Of a stretch of 64,000 nt of DNA, positions 1 through 12,607 are shown one piece after another (positions within the stretch are counted from its first letter, which is position 1; each line of letters opens with the position of its first letter). The DNA comes from Diadema setosum (lineage: Eukaryota; Echinodermata; Echinoidea; Diadematoida; Diadematidae). Under the pieces are notes generated by a model. The model had not been told where the DNA came from. It searched no databases and saw only the letters and a program-made list of their open reading frames with translations. The stretch spans positions 35,913,520 through 35,977,519 of the forward strand of contig NC_092701.1 in the NCBI RefSeq assembly GCF_964275005.1, given 5' to 3'. Position numbers and translations under genes: made by a program.

Positions 1-1952
1 CTACATGGTAAATAACCGTCCTTATTGCTGACCGCATTGTGCAGGTAATTGGTAACAAACAGACGTGAACGGCGAACATACAGATATCATGACTTATAAG
101 CAATGGAATTGTATCATAAATGTGGTGCCCGTGTGACACAATCTAGTCGTAACGTTCTACGAGTTACTAAACTCCATTGGTATATAACAAAGAGACTGAT
201 CCATGCATTAACTATCTAACAGACAACATTGTATTTTCTACAATCTACCGTTTGAATTTCCACCGAAATTATGGGGGAAAAAAGCAGAAGAGGAAGAAGA
301 AGAAGAAGAAGAAGAAGAAGAAGAAGAAGAAGAAGAAGAAGAAGAAGAAGAAGAAGAAGAAGAAGAACAAGCATGAACCAAACAGTCAGGAGAAGGGATA
401 TGACATGAATGTGACCCTAAACTTAAAATCATGTCTTGACGTTCATTGCGTGGCTACTAGGACACGTTATAATAGCCGTCTCAAATTACTTGCGAAAATG
501 GTAAGACCCTTTCCTTATTTACCACATACAGTCCGATTAAAAAAACAACAACAACAACAATAGATACTTAACTGAACACGAACTAGCTATCGATTCTTTC
601 AATGTCTTTGTGGATAAGGAATCACCGATATGCCATCATAATACTGTTTTGACTATGTGAAATTCCAAGATGGAATGATCATAATGATATACAATAATAT
701 TGTAATCTGATAAAATGGCTCATGAAATATTGCCCTCCCAGGAGCTGTGGAACGAACATGCGGGTGAAATAAGTGATCAGTTTCGACTAAGTCGTCAACA
801 AAAGCAGCACAAACACAGATCATTTCTTTTTTAAATAGACACTACCTCTAACCACGCAATTTCAGTTTTAAAATCAAAAGCGAAAATGCAGCGGTTTTAG
901 TACTCCACGACACAAGCAAATACATAAAACATACGAATAACACAACAAAACTGGAAAAAAAGAAAGAAAATCGGAACCTTTGCTCCTCAATATTCGGAGA
1001 AATATGCTGCCATTATGAAACAATTCCCGCTGTAATGATTGGAGTTTTACGAGGAAATATATTTCTGTTTTTTGCGTATTGAAGAAAATATGCGTACAAA
1101 GTGATTACAAGTTACAGCTAATCTGCTAATCATGGGATAGAGTAATATCCAATAGCTGATATCAATATGATCAAGATGGAATTTACAACAATAATCTTAA
1201 TAATAATAATGATTTTGATAATGATCATATACCAATTAGAGAAGCGGAAGATGAACAAGAGACAGATTACGATATCAATGCAGACGACATTGCAGCTAAA
1301 TGACGCCCTTTCAGATACCAACAAGTCTGCAGGTTCTTGTACAATGCTGATTCTAATTTGACAACACATAGGAAACCCTATCTTCCTAACACTACTCCTT
1401 GAAGCGTGACATAGCTAGCACCCGTACTGTACACTCGTAATTGCTTGATATTTCATGTGGAAACGATCATTGTTGAAAAAACAAAAATCATCTCGTATAA
1501 AATTTTCACTAGGAATTCAAAATGTTTGGCTATCTACACTTTGCACTGCATTTCAGACAGCACCATTTTGCTGAGTGATATGAAGAAATACTAACATCTA
1601 TTGGGACAAATATTGAGTTTATTGACCCATCCTAGTCCAATAAGCCTTGGGGAAAAAGGAGGTAATGACTTGTACCGGGCAATCAGTCAAATACATTGTA
1701 TATACATGCATCGTTTGGTAAGTTAAAGTAAGGGACTAGGCGCTACTCGCCATGCTGTCAGCAACTTTAAAAAAGATTCTGATATAAAAATGAGTTTGTT
1801 GGAAAAAATGGAAATTTCCTTCACCCGTTTGATTGTCATGTTTTATGATAAGACAAGACGAAATGATTGCATCTGTGTATTTGTTATGCGTAAAGAGTAA
1901 TTGTTTGTTATGCATTAAACGGTGTAAGACACAACTTTAGGCGTCACACTAG
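1..1952. other. No gene recognised
   Basis: AT-rich unique sequence with a GAA microsatellite and short A/T tracts. No exon-like frame was identified. Confidence 0.6.
288..367. repeat. (GAA)n microsatellite
   Basis: About 26 GAA units. It creates false poly-Lys and poly-Ser frames on the two strands. Confidence 0.95.
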
Positions 1953-2375
1953 CTGTCCCGAAATTGCGCAAAGATGGACGCGCGGTATAAACGGGCATTT
2001 TCAAATTCGGCTCTGACAGTCTGATTGTATACGCTTCATGTCAATCGTGAGGGAACCTTAAGCCATTGTATGTCCGCCGATGGAGTTTCTCAGGCTCCGG
2101 CAGCAACTTCGTGAGCGGCGGTAAAATCTTTGGCAAACCAAAATAATTAAAATCCGAAGATCATGCCAAGGTTCATTTTATAATAAAGATTCACATCTTT
2201 GTCATGTGTGTGTAGCCTTCTGTAGCGTGGTTCGGGTGTCATCGTGTGACATTCTATCATGTCTGTAGGCATTTGCTCCGGCTCTTGGTTGCCTTTTGAC
2301 CAAGTTCTGGGCTAACTTCGTGCGAAATCGAAATTTACATAAACGTATGGCAATCTTGTGTCAATTTCGGGACAG
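1953..2375. mobile_element. Non-autonomous DNA element with CTGTCCCGAAATTG termini
   Basis: CTGTCCCGAAATTGCGCAAAGAT at the left end mirrors CTGTCCCGAAATTGACACAAGAT read from the right end, over 423 bp. There is no coding content. The family is unknown to me. Confidence 0.6.
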
Positions 2376-2405
2376 TTTAGACACCATCCTGAGGAATGGT
2401 TTAGG

Positions 2406-2435
2406 CAGGGAGGTGGAAGAGATTCCACCTCCCTG
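2406..2435. repeat. Perfect 13-bp hairpin with GAGA loop
   Basis: CAGGGAGGTGGAA, a GAGA loop, then TTCCACCTCCCTG. It is very stable for its size and lies just right of the preceding element. Confidence 0.85.
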
Positions 2436-3383
2436 GTTTAGGTGAACATTTTGGTAGCGAAAGAAGTAATGCACTGGTGGGGCGTATATCGCTGGCTTGT
2501 CCTTAAACACATAAGAATTTCACTCTCTAAGCACAACAATGCGATGACAATTGGACGAGGCGAAATTTGGTTACTTTGGAATATATCAATATGTGCACAG
2601 GTTTGTTATTGCACTATTCATCGCATACAAGCTTACATCAATGAGTCATTTCATAAAATATGTTGTGACAGCAATTCTTGCTACAATAGCAATTTCTTGT
2701 AGCAACAACCAATCACGAAGTGGGATTCTTGTCATTACCACTACTCTTGTCATTGCAGCAAGAGTTGCTATCACAGATTTTGGTTGAAATGAATGCTACG
2801 GAGCCAAGATCTGCATCTACCTCAAGGCTCTGATGCATGCTGATGGTATAATGCGTTGACAGTCCACATTCATCCGTTGTTGTCTGCATCTAGGAAAAGT
2901 GCAACTTGCACTTTATGAAGCGGACCTAGTCTCATCTCGAGTGAAAATAATCTACAATCATGTGAGCCGTCGCCCTGGCGGTATTTACGTGCCCATTGCA
3001 GTTTAGGAATAGAAAAATTCAGCACGCTGTCTCTAATCTTTCATTGCTGTTTTCCCTTTGTTTTTGTTTTTTTTTTGTTGTTGTTGTTTTTGGGTTTTTT
3101 TGCGAGGGTTTGGGTGGGAAATATACCACTTGAAAAGAGCAATGCGTTACATCCTCTACTAATGATTTTTCATCAAATTAGTCTACGTTGTGTCCACATC
3201 ACTAATCCTAGTAAACCTTCAGATCAATTGCGATAGTTATCTAGCCTCAACGGACGCCCCTCTTCGCCTAGGAAAGACGGCTAGACTGGGAGTATACGCT
3301 ACGATGCAGATATCAATGTTTAAGTATCATTCACAGAAACTACGATGATCAAGTAACAGTAGGCGTACTACAGGAATCTCATA
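2436..3383. other. No gene recognised
   Basis: 2630-2790 has TTGCTACAATAGCAATTTCT and TTGTCATTGCAGCAAGAGTT, which look like pieces of a dispersed repeat. The rest shows nothing. Confidence 0.5.
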
Positions 3384-3556
3384 CAGTGCACTCCAGTTAC
3401 AGCGAAATTCCGGTTACAACGAAGTGAAAATTCAGGCCGCAATATTATCCGCTCTTTGTTTTTTTTTATAGTTCACTTATTCGATTATAACGTAATTTCG
3501 ATATAACGCAAGAAGACAGCCGGTCCCGAGGACTTCGTTATAACGGGAGTCCACTG
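3384..3556. mobile_element. Pogo/Tigger-like MITE (decayed)
   Basis: Ends CAGTGCACTCCAGTTACAGC and ...TTATAACGGGAGTCCACTG are inverted. The internal ACTTCGTTATAACGGGAGT and GCCGGTCCCGAG match the longer copy at 53220. The left flank is TA; the right flank is no longer TA. Confidence 0.75.
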
Positions 3557-4005
3557 TTGTATGATTGCATGTATAATGGTAAAAAACAAAACAAAGAAGA
3601 AAAGACGTGCGAAATATTCATCTCCAGACCAAGGCTCTCGTTCAGACAGTAATGTGCATTTCTTAAAAACTCTGTGATCATGTTGGTGTTTTTTTTTAAA
3701 CAACGAAACTAAAATAACAACACAAAACATGATGAGAAGTTGGTTCCCACTTGAAAGGCATCGGATAGTAGGACCCATAGTTACGAGACAGAGAGTGAAA
3801 TATAAAAAAATGCACATTACGTCTGGAACTCAGTCTATATCAGCTATCCCGCGTCCCATCAGCTATTCATACCCTGCAAGACTCAGTAATCGTGATTCAA
3901 AATGCATCGTCAATGGTTGTTCCGGTTCATTGTTGTTTCCTTTGTCTTATTTCTGCAACGTTTGCAATGGTTTTGCATAAAAGTTAGTTGGTAGCCTCAT
4001 GAGCT
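3557..4005 (-). other. 3' flank / probable 3'UTR of AIF1
   Basis: Directly downstream of the AIF1 stop on the complement. I could not fix a polyadenylation site. Confidence 0.5.
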
Positions 4006-4090
4006 TCATGGAAGATCGGCGAAGCTTTTCTTTGGCGGCGGTCCCTTGGGTTTCTCCTGTTCCTTCTGCTTTTCCTCGAACATCATAATT
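4006..4090 (-). CDS. AIF1: AIF1 coding exon 6 (C-terminus and stop)
   Basis: 85 nt after acceptor TTCATTCTGCAG. It encodes IMMFEEKQKEQEKPKGPPP then KKSFADLP and TGA. This matches the diagnostic ILMYEEKAREKEKPTGPPAK tail of vertebrate AIF1. Confidence 0.96.
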
Positions 4091-5776
4091 CTGCAGAATG
4101 AAAGACAGCGGGACAGTAAACAGGAAGAGAAAAAGAACCGGTGAAACATTGTATATGCGTGCCTCACAAGGGAATAACCACATTCACTTGAGATCACTAA
4201 AGCGTCTGGCTATGCTTCCATCATGCTAACTGGTAGAAGTGAATCGCCGAGGATACAAACCACTTCACTATCTATATACCAACAGGCTGATTAAGTCTAT
4301 CCCCGTTGAAGATACAAACTGACATTTTTCTTGATGCTCGCCGAACTACAGAACATTCCGATACGCACACACACACATACAAACACATACAAGTAATCAC
4401 ACACAAATATAAGCACAGACATAAACTGCATGACGTGAGAGCAATTTTTGTGACGTCATATCCCCATGTAGGCTGCCCTTGCGTTCGCTTTGCTCGTTTG
4501 CAACAAATAAACAGGATTCTCGGTTGATGAACTACAGTCTTTGACCTTGTAGAAGTAGTTCAATCCCCCACCTTCTTTCCGACTTAACCTGAGTTTTCAC
4601 TGCTGTTTTATATCTCCATTGATGACGACTTACAATCAGAGTAGGTATTGCTTTTAAACGAGAAGGTGACACATAATCAAAACGCATTATGATCGCGTAT
4701 TACTTTCAGGCGATAAACCAAATGCAGTCCGCGCTCATTTCCCTTTTTCTCATCAATACAACCATTGATCATCAAGCAACACAAAAGACACATCTGGAAT
4801 AATGTATCCAAAACCTGGGGACCGAAACTCTCGCTATTAATCATAGTTTTGAAGAATCAAATCCAAGCAAATGAAAAATGGTTTTAGCCATAATCTCGAC
4901 AGTGTATGATAATTAAACTCAATCCTTCTGGACTATTAAATTCTCCCTGACAGGTATACGCTCAATCTTGCGTCCATGAAAAATACGTTTCAACAAAATC
5001 AGATTGTCCTTAAATGGTAACTCGTTGACAGGTTGTTGGTTGGCTATAGACATAATTCGACAGCCTGTCTGTTTTCAGTATCTATTTTACAATATTGACT
5101 CAACTATTTTCGTTTGTGTGTCATTGTTGTTGTTTTGTAGTCTTGATACTTAAAGAAGACGCCGGGATATCAGGTTCGCGTGCGTGAGACTTTCGAGGGG
5201 TATCCCCGCTGCTACCGCCTCGCCACGGGAAGTACTGACTCACACCAACCTCCCATCCCATAGGGCCACTCATTACCATGGAAACGCGATAGGAAAAGAG
5301 AGTGATGGCTTTATTACCTGCCCCCTGCCCCCTGCCCTCCCCCCCCCTTCCCCTCCCCCACGCCTACCCAGAGCCAGCTCTAACAACATGCGTCATGAAT
5401 TCAATGCAGGTTTTCTTCCTAGATCTCCACTGTTCGAAATGTAGCTCCCCTTCTCAGGTTGCTTCAAAATACAAGTACTGAGAAGAGCATATCTCCTGAA
5501 CCTTTGCCTTGGACAAAAGATAAATTGATTAATTTGTTGATTGATTTCATGTGTCTTTCTAGATTATCATTACTTTGAACATCTTTCTGTTGATACCAAT
5601 TTTTGTTAACCTTCTGATTGGTTAACACTGTTTTTCTCAATATCATATCTATCAAAATGTACATTACGGTCATCTGTTGAGAATATAACCTTTATCATTA
5701 TTACACTAAATGCAATTAAATCAAAGGTATACGCCGTAGTACTACTACTCTTACTAAGAATCAATATAAAAACATC

Positions 5777-5842
<66 letters not shown>

Positions 5843-8800
5843 CAACAACAACAACAACAACAATGATAGTAATCATCTTCATCATTATAATCATAAAGAT
5901 AACAATTGTGATAGCAAAAAAAAAATTATAATAATGACGTGCATTACTGTAATTTCGACAATCATTACGATATCTTTATGGCTCTCATAAACTGCACAGA
6001 CATGCACAGACAAGATAGCCTTGCAACATCTACGAACTGCTGTAATAAAGATGCGGCACTCACATCCTCATGATGCTGTTTTTTCCGCCCAGCATCAACT
6101 TGACGAACTCGCCGAAATTGATGGTGCCGCTGTTGTTGAGGTCCACCTCCTTGATCATCTTCCGGATCTCCAAGGTGTTCTTTGGCTGACCCAGCTTTTC
6201 CAACATCGCCCCTATATCTTTTTCATCTGGTGGGAAAGGAATAACGATTGCTTCGTGATATGTAGAGCAGCTAAGAATTTATCCCTGCATCCTAAGTTGA
6301 TAAGAAATACTGCCTTTCTCACTATGCTTAATCTCAGTATAGGTATGTCACTTCGTTGTAATAACTTTGTTCATGTTTTCGGGGGAAAAACAGATAATTA
6401 TCTCGAAACCGTGCCAGCTGCCGGTGCCGGCTGTTCTTGCTCTCGTTTCGTTGTTGTACAAAGTGATTCCGATTACCGTTAATAGCTGATCTTCTAGTGG
6501 CTGACTTGTTGATTGTTTTGTTTTAATTGAATTTGTATCTATGCTCCTATCTCTGTAAAAGATCGTATATCTGTGTGTTTTCACTAACACATTTTTTAAT
6601 TGATTTTCTAGACAGAATTGACTAGACTTGAAAACATATTCAATTTGATTTGATTTGATTTCTGCATTCCCTTTCTCGTACAAGAATAAAACATGAAGGC
6701 AACTGAACAAAACTCTTAAGTAAAATTTGCATAATAAATTACATGATAATTGTTGATGGTTAACATAAATGAATAATACTAACTTTCTTAATAACATTAA
6801 AAGGTGTCTTTGTGCATTAAATTAAAAAAAAAAATATTTCACGTATCTGCTGTTCAAAAGACATATTGAACAAATCTAGGAGTAATTTAGGAATGCAGGA
6901 AACCATTATCGTAAGCACATGCTTGACGAGGATAATGGCCTCACATATACACATAATTGTGCTATCAAAGATGAGTGGGCAAACATTTTCAGGACGATAC
7001 AAAATGTAAAGAGCTTGTGTAGGTAACAAGGTGTTGTTAATATCACACCATCATTATTTCTCGTCTGTTTCATTATACGTTTTTCTTCTTTCTCCCTATC
7101 GTAATACCATATTGATAGTCTCAGACTTCTTAATCGCAATTATGTTCTTATAAAGATATACGGATATATAAATATATAAATATATTGTACGGCCTCCCTC
7201 GAAGCCTGTACTAACCTAGGTCACCACTGCCGTCTATGTCATATAAGATGAATTTCTCTGTACGAAAACAAAAGTAGAGAATGACATAAATGAGTAATTT
7301 AAGAATTTAAGAAAGGCAATTATGAATCAAATATACTATATATTAGTTTGCAAGACAAAAACTCATTCCAAATACTTTTTAAACAGAAATGTCTTGAGAA
7401 GAGTTTTGAACTTAAGGACTGTGGAAGCTGCCTTCACAATAAACATGGAATAGTGTTCCACAGTGCAGGGACAGTATGAGCAAAAGATCGCTCACCATAA
7501 AACTTAGTTGTAATGATAGGACAATGAAGGAGATATGAAAATATGAAGACAGCAAATATGAACAATATAAAGATATCCAATATCATGCAAGGGGTAGTGT
7601 TGCCTTGTGATTTGCATGTGATACAAAAATAAAACGAGCTATCAAGTTTCTCGTAGCGTATCACGTATGACATGCTTCGAATACGGAGACTTTGAATTTA
7701 AGGGGAATCCCAGACGATTTTAAGAAAAATGTTTACATCATGTAGTACACATAAATCGACAGTGGCATGAATAGATTTGTGGAATTTCTTGTGGCCTTTG
7801 AGCTGACAAACCAATACTCTAAAAACCCAAAATAAATTACACTGAACAAGGATGATGACGTAGGAGACTCAGAAATGTAGCAATGCAATTCCATTACAAT
7901 ACAACTTGCTAAACAACTTAACCTGTGTAGAGATCATGCATGCTTTTTTTTCTGCTTCCATGAGTAGCTAATCCTGCATCTTTATGAAGCTGCTATGTCA
8001 TCATCCTTGTTCACTGTGAATTTTTAAAATTATTCTTACTACTTATCCCAATCACTATGAATTTTGTAACTTTGTATCCAGAATAACCAAAACAATATAG
8101 ATATAAAAATGCAAAAGTCTGTGAATCATCTGGAGTCTGGTAAATCATCACAGAGCTAGCACTTCTTATACAATCTTATAAAATGAAACACTATAAAAGT
8201 AACTAAAAGTGCCTCTACAGTTACGCGTTTGATACTTCATAATTTTGTAGCGCGGATGTCTAGTAAGGTTTATTAGGTGGGCAAAATCAGTGTCACTAAC
8301 TACGGTATAATCAGAACTTACAGAATAATTTCATGTCTTTTTTTTTTCTTCTGCTTCTTCATCTTCTTCTATTACGGTGATATACTTGTATCTTCAGTCT
8401 GTTTGCTTTGATGTACAATTGTAAAGCATTTAATCAAAGTGGAGAACGGTGCTATAGAAATTGTATGTATGTATGTATTATTATTATTATTTATGCACAT
8501 CGTAAACAAACAAGAGTATTCGTCATGTATAAGATGGAGGGAAGTATAGTGTACTAATATAAACAAGGTTGCCTCACACCAGCGACCTTTGACCTCCTAT
8601 CTGTGCCATTAGTTCATTGACCTCTCACCTTTGAAAGTTTGCATTTTATCTGCCAAGTCCTCGACATCCGGGTACGTGTTTTCCCTGATGATGTTCTGCG
8701 TTGAAGAAGCAAGTGCACAGGGAGAATAAGGGATTATGCATCATCTTCGTTGGGTTTTCAGTGACAGAGATACACTTTAAGTTCTACACCTCCTTTACTG

Positions 8801-11800
8801 TGACATCATAATAGGCCTACCGTGAGACATTTCGTCAAGCACACGTCATGAAGACTCACGGTCGAGACGCGACGAGAATGTAGAGCGAATGAGAGTGATG
8901 TAAAGTCGACTGCAAGCCTCATTAATAGTCATGGCATGAGAATGAACAAATTATGTGCGTTCCTTCACTCTCTCACACCCAGCCCCTCCCTCTGCCCTCA
9001 CCAACAGACTTTACTATGAGTTTTAGCAGCTCTCGTAAGAATTTGCAACAATGTAGCCAGACAAACTTCTTGATGATTATATTATGGCAAAAGAGCCACA
9101 AGAACTTCCCGCTGATAGCAGTGAATGTAGATATCCGCAAATGTAATTGCATATGAAGAGTTTGTTCGCAAAAACTGATAAGTCCATTTTTGAAGATTTT
9201 TGATATATTGGTCACTACATATAAAGGTACATTTTTGAAGTTATGGTCAAAAGAAGCAAAAAATTTATTATTTTCTTTATTTTTCTTGACCTTTAATCGC
9301 AAATATCTCCATTTGGCAAATATGGACTTATCGGTTTTTGCGAACAAACACTTCATAATATTCAACTTTATCATGCATATATGTTACGTATTATAATATT
9401 ATGAGAATAGAAAGAGAAATATATAATATATTCATACTGTATATACAGATATATTTATAACGTGTATAGAAGTATATAAACATATGCTAGTATATGTTCC
9501 ACAATATTTCTTTATCTTTCATGTGAAACTCACCTCGATGGCATCATCAATCTCCTGTTCCTGTTGTTTCTTTAGCTTGCCCCATTCCTTGCCACCTGTA
9601 TGCAGACAAATTGGATAATAATGCAAATGGTCCGTCGTTACCAGTCCTGAGAGATGATACATTCAAAATTTCCACACCCACAAAATCTTAATGTAGAATA
9701 CGTGTGTGCATCTACATTCAATCTTCTCTCACCATTACAAACACACATGTATATCTATACACACATACAAATGTGTTTATGTTACCATTATTATTCTTAC
9801 ACCTATGCTTGTTTAATCAGGTTGGAAAGGGAAAGGAAGGAGGGAAATGTCTCCCTCTACGGCGAAATTACCTTTTTCCGGCTATTAAGGCAGCTACACT
9901 GATCTCTAAGGACAGTATAGAGACCAGTCGGCAGATACAACATCGTGATGCCCCCCCCCCCCTTGTAACCAGCGTATCCCGTCGCAGTAAGGAGGTGCCT
10001 GGGCCAGTATCTTATATCCTTTTCTCCAGGACGCAGTGTACCCAAAATGAGTTCCCTGGACTTGACTATACAACCTTTGACCTCCCCATGCGTTAATGGT
10101 GTCAAGCTTTTTGGTACAACTGTGTTAATACTTCACTGAAATGCTACATCATGACATTATTCTGGCTGAAAAATTATTAATAAATAATGTCGAACAGTTC
10201 TGTGACAACGTTAATGTACATTGTAGATGTTATGTTTCGATAATGCGACATGGCAGTACATGTACTAATAAGCACTAGAGCGTGGAGTTCCATTATTTCT
10301 ATAATCATCCCACGTTATATTTAGTGAACGTTGTTTTATGTTATTCGGTCTTGGGGGAGGGGATGAAACAAATAACCAATCATTAAACAGAAATAAATCA
10401 CATACACATGAAATGGATTTTGCTATGTTGCAGTAACTTGATTTCTTAATTAACATGAGATAAAAGAAAAAATGTACTGATCGAGAAGCGGGTATATCCG
10501 ATTCAATCCGGTTTTCATTGGCCTTGATGCTGGTGTTTAAACCGTGTAACCAGTATGCAGATTATATCTGTAAACTTTGCGATATTCGTATCAGAGCAGA
10601 GCGAATTCCTAAACTCTATACATGCCTAGGCGGTGAATGTAACGGCAATCGGAAGTTGGAAAAGACAAGTAAGTTCCAGTGCCAAAATAATACAGCCCGC
10701 TAAGTCGAAACACTGTCTGACCATATACGCACACATACACACACACACACACACACAGTGTACGGAAGACGACATACACAGACATGCAAACAAACGAAAA
10801 AACAAAGCAAAACAAAAGAAAGAAAGTCGAGAGTAGGATGACTCCACTGCACATTAATCATCGCATGCAGAACCATGCTCTAAGCACATATAGTAAGATA
10901 GGAGAAATGAAATGCTGTACGGGCCAACGTACGTACATTATCTACGCACATGTTTTATTAACCATCTGTGTGTGTTTGGATTGCTGAATGTATGTTACAG
11001 AAATCCCCATAGCCTTATGTACACACAGTATGAAGTCACTAGCACAGTAAAGGGTTACAGCCTATTGATTGGGGCGCGAAACTCGTCCATATAAAACTAC
11101 TCACTTTTCTGGCAATCAATCAACTTCATGTTAAACTTCTTTAATATTTCCGTTCAGTTTTAGCATTACCAGAGCTCGCGTATCAATGTTATAAGCGCTC
11201 TTTGAATGGTTGTGAATATCGTATAAATGTAGCTGCTTAAAATATTGTTATTATCATTACAAATATTACTATAATGGCTGAAATAATCATTGATATTATG
11301 ATGATTTTCATAACCGTCATTACCAATTAACTCATTACTATCATCGCGTATGTGACTTTGCAAAAATTTACTCATTCATTCATCCATTCATTCATTTAAT
11401 GACTTATTCCTTTATTCCTTTATTTTATTTTGTTTACCTATTTATGTAATTATTTGATGAATGTATGACCTGGACTATGCTCACTGCCTTCCAGTTAACT
11501 AACCTATGTGCTGTCTTCAGTATATCCTCTGGTAGTAACACTGTCCTGCAACATCTCGACATATTATTCATAAGGACACTCATCATGGTGATAAACAGAT
11601 GAGGCGTCTAACGGTACTTCCCCAATTCTCAAATCCTTTCTTAGTACGGTGAGGGAGATAGGAAGAAAACACGAAATAGATTGAAAAGTATTAAAAATGT
11701 TATACACTGTATGTAACGAAGGAAGATCCTTAAACATATTTGATATATATGGACAGATAGCTGGGTAGAAAAATATTGAAATAGCGAAGTAGATAAAGAC

Positions 11801-11820
11801 ATGACAGATAGATAGAAAAG

Positions 11821-11893
<73 letters not shown>

Positions 11894-12166
11894 GGTAGGT
11901 AGGTAGGTAGGTAGCTTGAGATAGCGAGGTAGATAAAGACATAGAGATAGATATATAAATTGATAGATAGCTATATAGACAGATAGTAAGATTAGGATAG
12001 ATAGGTAGATAAAGTAAGATGGAGATAGAAAGATTGATATACAGCCAGATGGATACCTAAATGAAAATGAAGATACATTTTGAGAGAAAAAGTAAGGAAG
12101 TAGAGAAACCGACCACGATGCAGTCGCAATGCATGGCAAAGCAGCGAACTTACCAATGTCATTCAT
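4006..12166 (-). CDS. AIF1: Allograft inflammatory factor 1 (AIF1/Iba1-like), complete six-exon gene
   Basis: Joining 12166-12154, 9595-9534, 8695-8629, 7257-7216, 6226-6064 and 4090-4006 (complement) gives 432 nt: 143 residues plus stop, close to the ~147 residues of vertebrate AIF1. Every junction has AG/GT and compatible phase. Residues 6-25 carry the family start GGKEWGKLKKQQ. The first EF-hand loop is residues 54-65 (DIDGSGDLDEKD). The second is 90-101 (DLNNSGTINFGE) with acidic or polar residues at all calcium positions. The tail EKPKGPPPKKSFADLP matches the mammalian EKPTGPPAKKAISELP ending. Family knowledge: AIF1 is a cytosolic calcium-binding, actin-bundling protein of phagocytes, acting in membrane ruffling and phagocytosis; invertebrate copies are typical of haemocytes or coelomocytes. 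There is no signal peptide. The start was chosen because ATG AAT GAC ATT G splices in phase onto the conserved GGKEW. AIF1 versus AIF1L cannot be decided from one invertebrate copy. Confidence 0.95.
4091..6063 (-). other. AIF1 intron 5
   Basis: 1973 bp with CA-rich sequence near 4370, a C-rich stretch near 5325-5362 and the CAA tract. Nothing else seen. Confidence 0.85.
5775..5863. repeat. (CAA)n microsatellite
   Basis: Interrupted CAA units in the last AIF1 intron. Confidence 0.95.
6064..6226 (-). CDS. AIF1: AIF1 coding exon 5 (rest of EF-hand 1, EF-hand 2)
   Basis: 163 nt with acceptor CCTTTCCCACCAG and donor GTGAGT. It encodes EKDIGAMLEKLGQPKNTLEI, the linker and the complete second EF-hand up to NSIMR. 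In mammalian AIF1 the second loop is degenerate; here it is canonical (D90, N92, S94, T96, N98, E101). Confidence 0.96.
6227..7215 (-). other. AIF1 intron 4
   Basis: 989 bp of AT-rich sequence with no recognisable element. Confidence 0.85.
7216..7257 (-). CDS. AIF1: AIF1 coding exon 4 (EF-hand 1 loop)
   Basis: A 42-nt exon between TTTCGTACAG and GTTAGT. It encodes EKFILYDIDGSGDL, the entering helix and most of the first EF-hand loop. The loop codon for Asp is split by the next intron. Confidence 0.92.
7363..7545 (-). mobile_element. LINE C-terminal remnant with frameshift
   Basis: On the complement KFYGERSFAHTVPALWNTIP is followed by a stop, and in another frame by VLKFKTLLKTFLFKKYLE and TGA. 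Together these are the same SLWNxLP...FKxLLKTxLF motif pair as the LINE at 62.5 kb, broken by a frameshift. It lies in an AIF1 intron, in sense orientation. Confidence 0.75.
7840..8016. mobile_element. Hairpin MITE with GAACAAGGATGATGAC ends
   Basis: Left CACTGAACAAGGATGATGAC and right GTCATCATCCTTGTTCACTG are exact inverted copies around a 177-bp element in an AIF1 intron. Confidence 0.7.
8629..8695 (-). CDS. AIF1: AIF1 coding exon 3
   Basis: 67 nt between acceptor TTCAACGCAG and donor GTGAGA. It encodes NIIRENTYPDVEDLADKMQ and TFK, corresponding to the '[21 protein letters not shown]' segment of mammalian AIF1. It ends in phase 1. Confidence 0.93.
8696..9533 (-). other. AIF1 intron 2
   Basis: 838 bp holding the hairpin element at 9150-9361. 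Confidence 0.85.
9150..9361. mobile_element. Hairpin MITE with GTTTGTTCGCAAAAA ends
   Basis: The arms at 9153-9192 and 9319-9359 are inverted copies at roughly 36 of 40 positions (GTTTGTTCGCAAAAACTGAT and its partner). It is non-coding and sits in an AIF1 intron just 170 bp from exon 2. Confidence 0.7.
9534..9595 (-). CDS. AIF1: AIF1 coding exon 2
   Basis: 62 nt. The acceptor TGCATACAG precedes it and a GTGAGT donor follows. It encodes the Gly-Gly-Lys-Glu-Trp start of the family and a charged helix (KLKKQQEQEIDDAIE). It ends in phase 0. Confidence 0.95.
9596..12153 (-). other. AIF1 intron 1
   Basis: 2558 bp with a C-run at 9952-9962, CA repeats near 10733-10757, and the GATA/GGTA tract. No further exon seen. 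Confidence 0.8.
11821..11914. repeat. (GATA)n followed by (GGTA)n
   Basis: About 18 GATA units then five GGTA units, in the first AIF1 coding intron close to exon 1. Confidence 0.95.
12154..12166 (-). CDS. AIF1: AIF1 coding exon 1 (start codon)
   Basis: The coding part is only 13 nt, ATGAATGACATTG, encoding M-N-D-I and the first base of Gly. It is followed by a GTAAGT donor. The split glycine codon continues with GT at the next exon. Upstream sequence on this strand is 5'UTR or an intron end; a weak acceptor (GTAGCAG) lies about 40 nt before the ATG, so a separate leader exon is possible. An in-frame TTG further upstream is not needed. Confidence 0.8.
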
Positions 12167-12607
12167 GGAGAGAAAGATGAATAGCCACAAATAATATGCA
12201 CTTTATCATGATTACCCCTGCTACATCATTGAGTAAATCAATCACGTATGATATATGGGTTTGTGACGGAGTATGGTTTCGGAGTTAGTAATAGCACACA
12301 ACACCACATAGTGCAGTATGTATCTTAAGTCCGGTTATAAACACACACACACCCACCTATCCATACATACACACACACACACTCTCACACACCCGTGAAC
12401 ATGAAGTGCACATTTTATTAATTGTGTATCAGATAATGGACACCATTACCATGGTTACAGCGGTGTGTAGTTCGATTCTGTTCAAAAATATTTGTTATAA
12501 CAAAGTTCTGGTTCCTCACAGTGTATAATAGCTGTGTAAAATAATCAATGTGCATATTTTATACTACAGAAAAGAAAATCATCTGAGCGAAATAAATTGT
12601 CTATACT

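Larger units (their letters stand above)
7258..8628 (-). other. AIF1 intron 3
   Basis: 1371 bp holding the LINE remnant at 7363-7545 and the hairpin element at 7840-8016. Confidence 0.85.

Noticed and set aside
177..563. 128-codon frame with a Lys run, and the Ser-run frame opposite
   Set aside because: Both are translations of the GAA microsatellite.
11564..12190. 208-codon minus-strand frame of Leu-Ser-Ile-Tyr repeats
   Set aside because: Mostly translation of the GATA tract. Only its first codons overlap the genuine AIF1 start exon.
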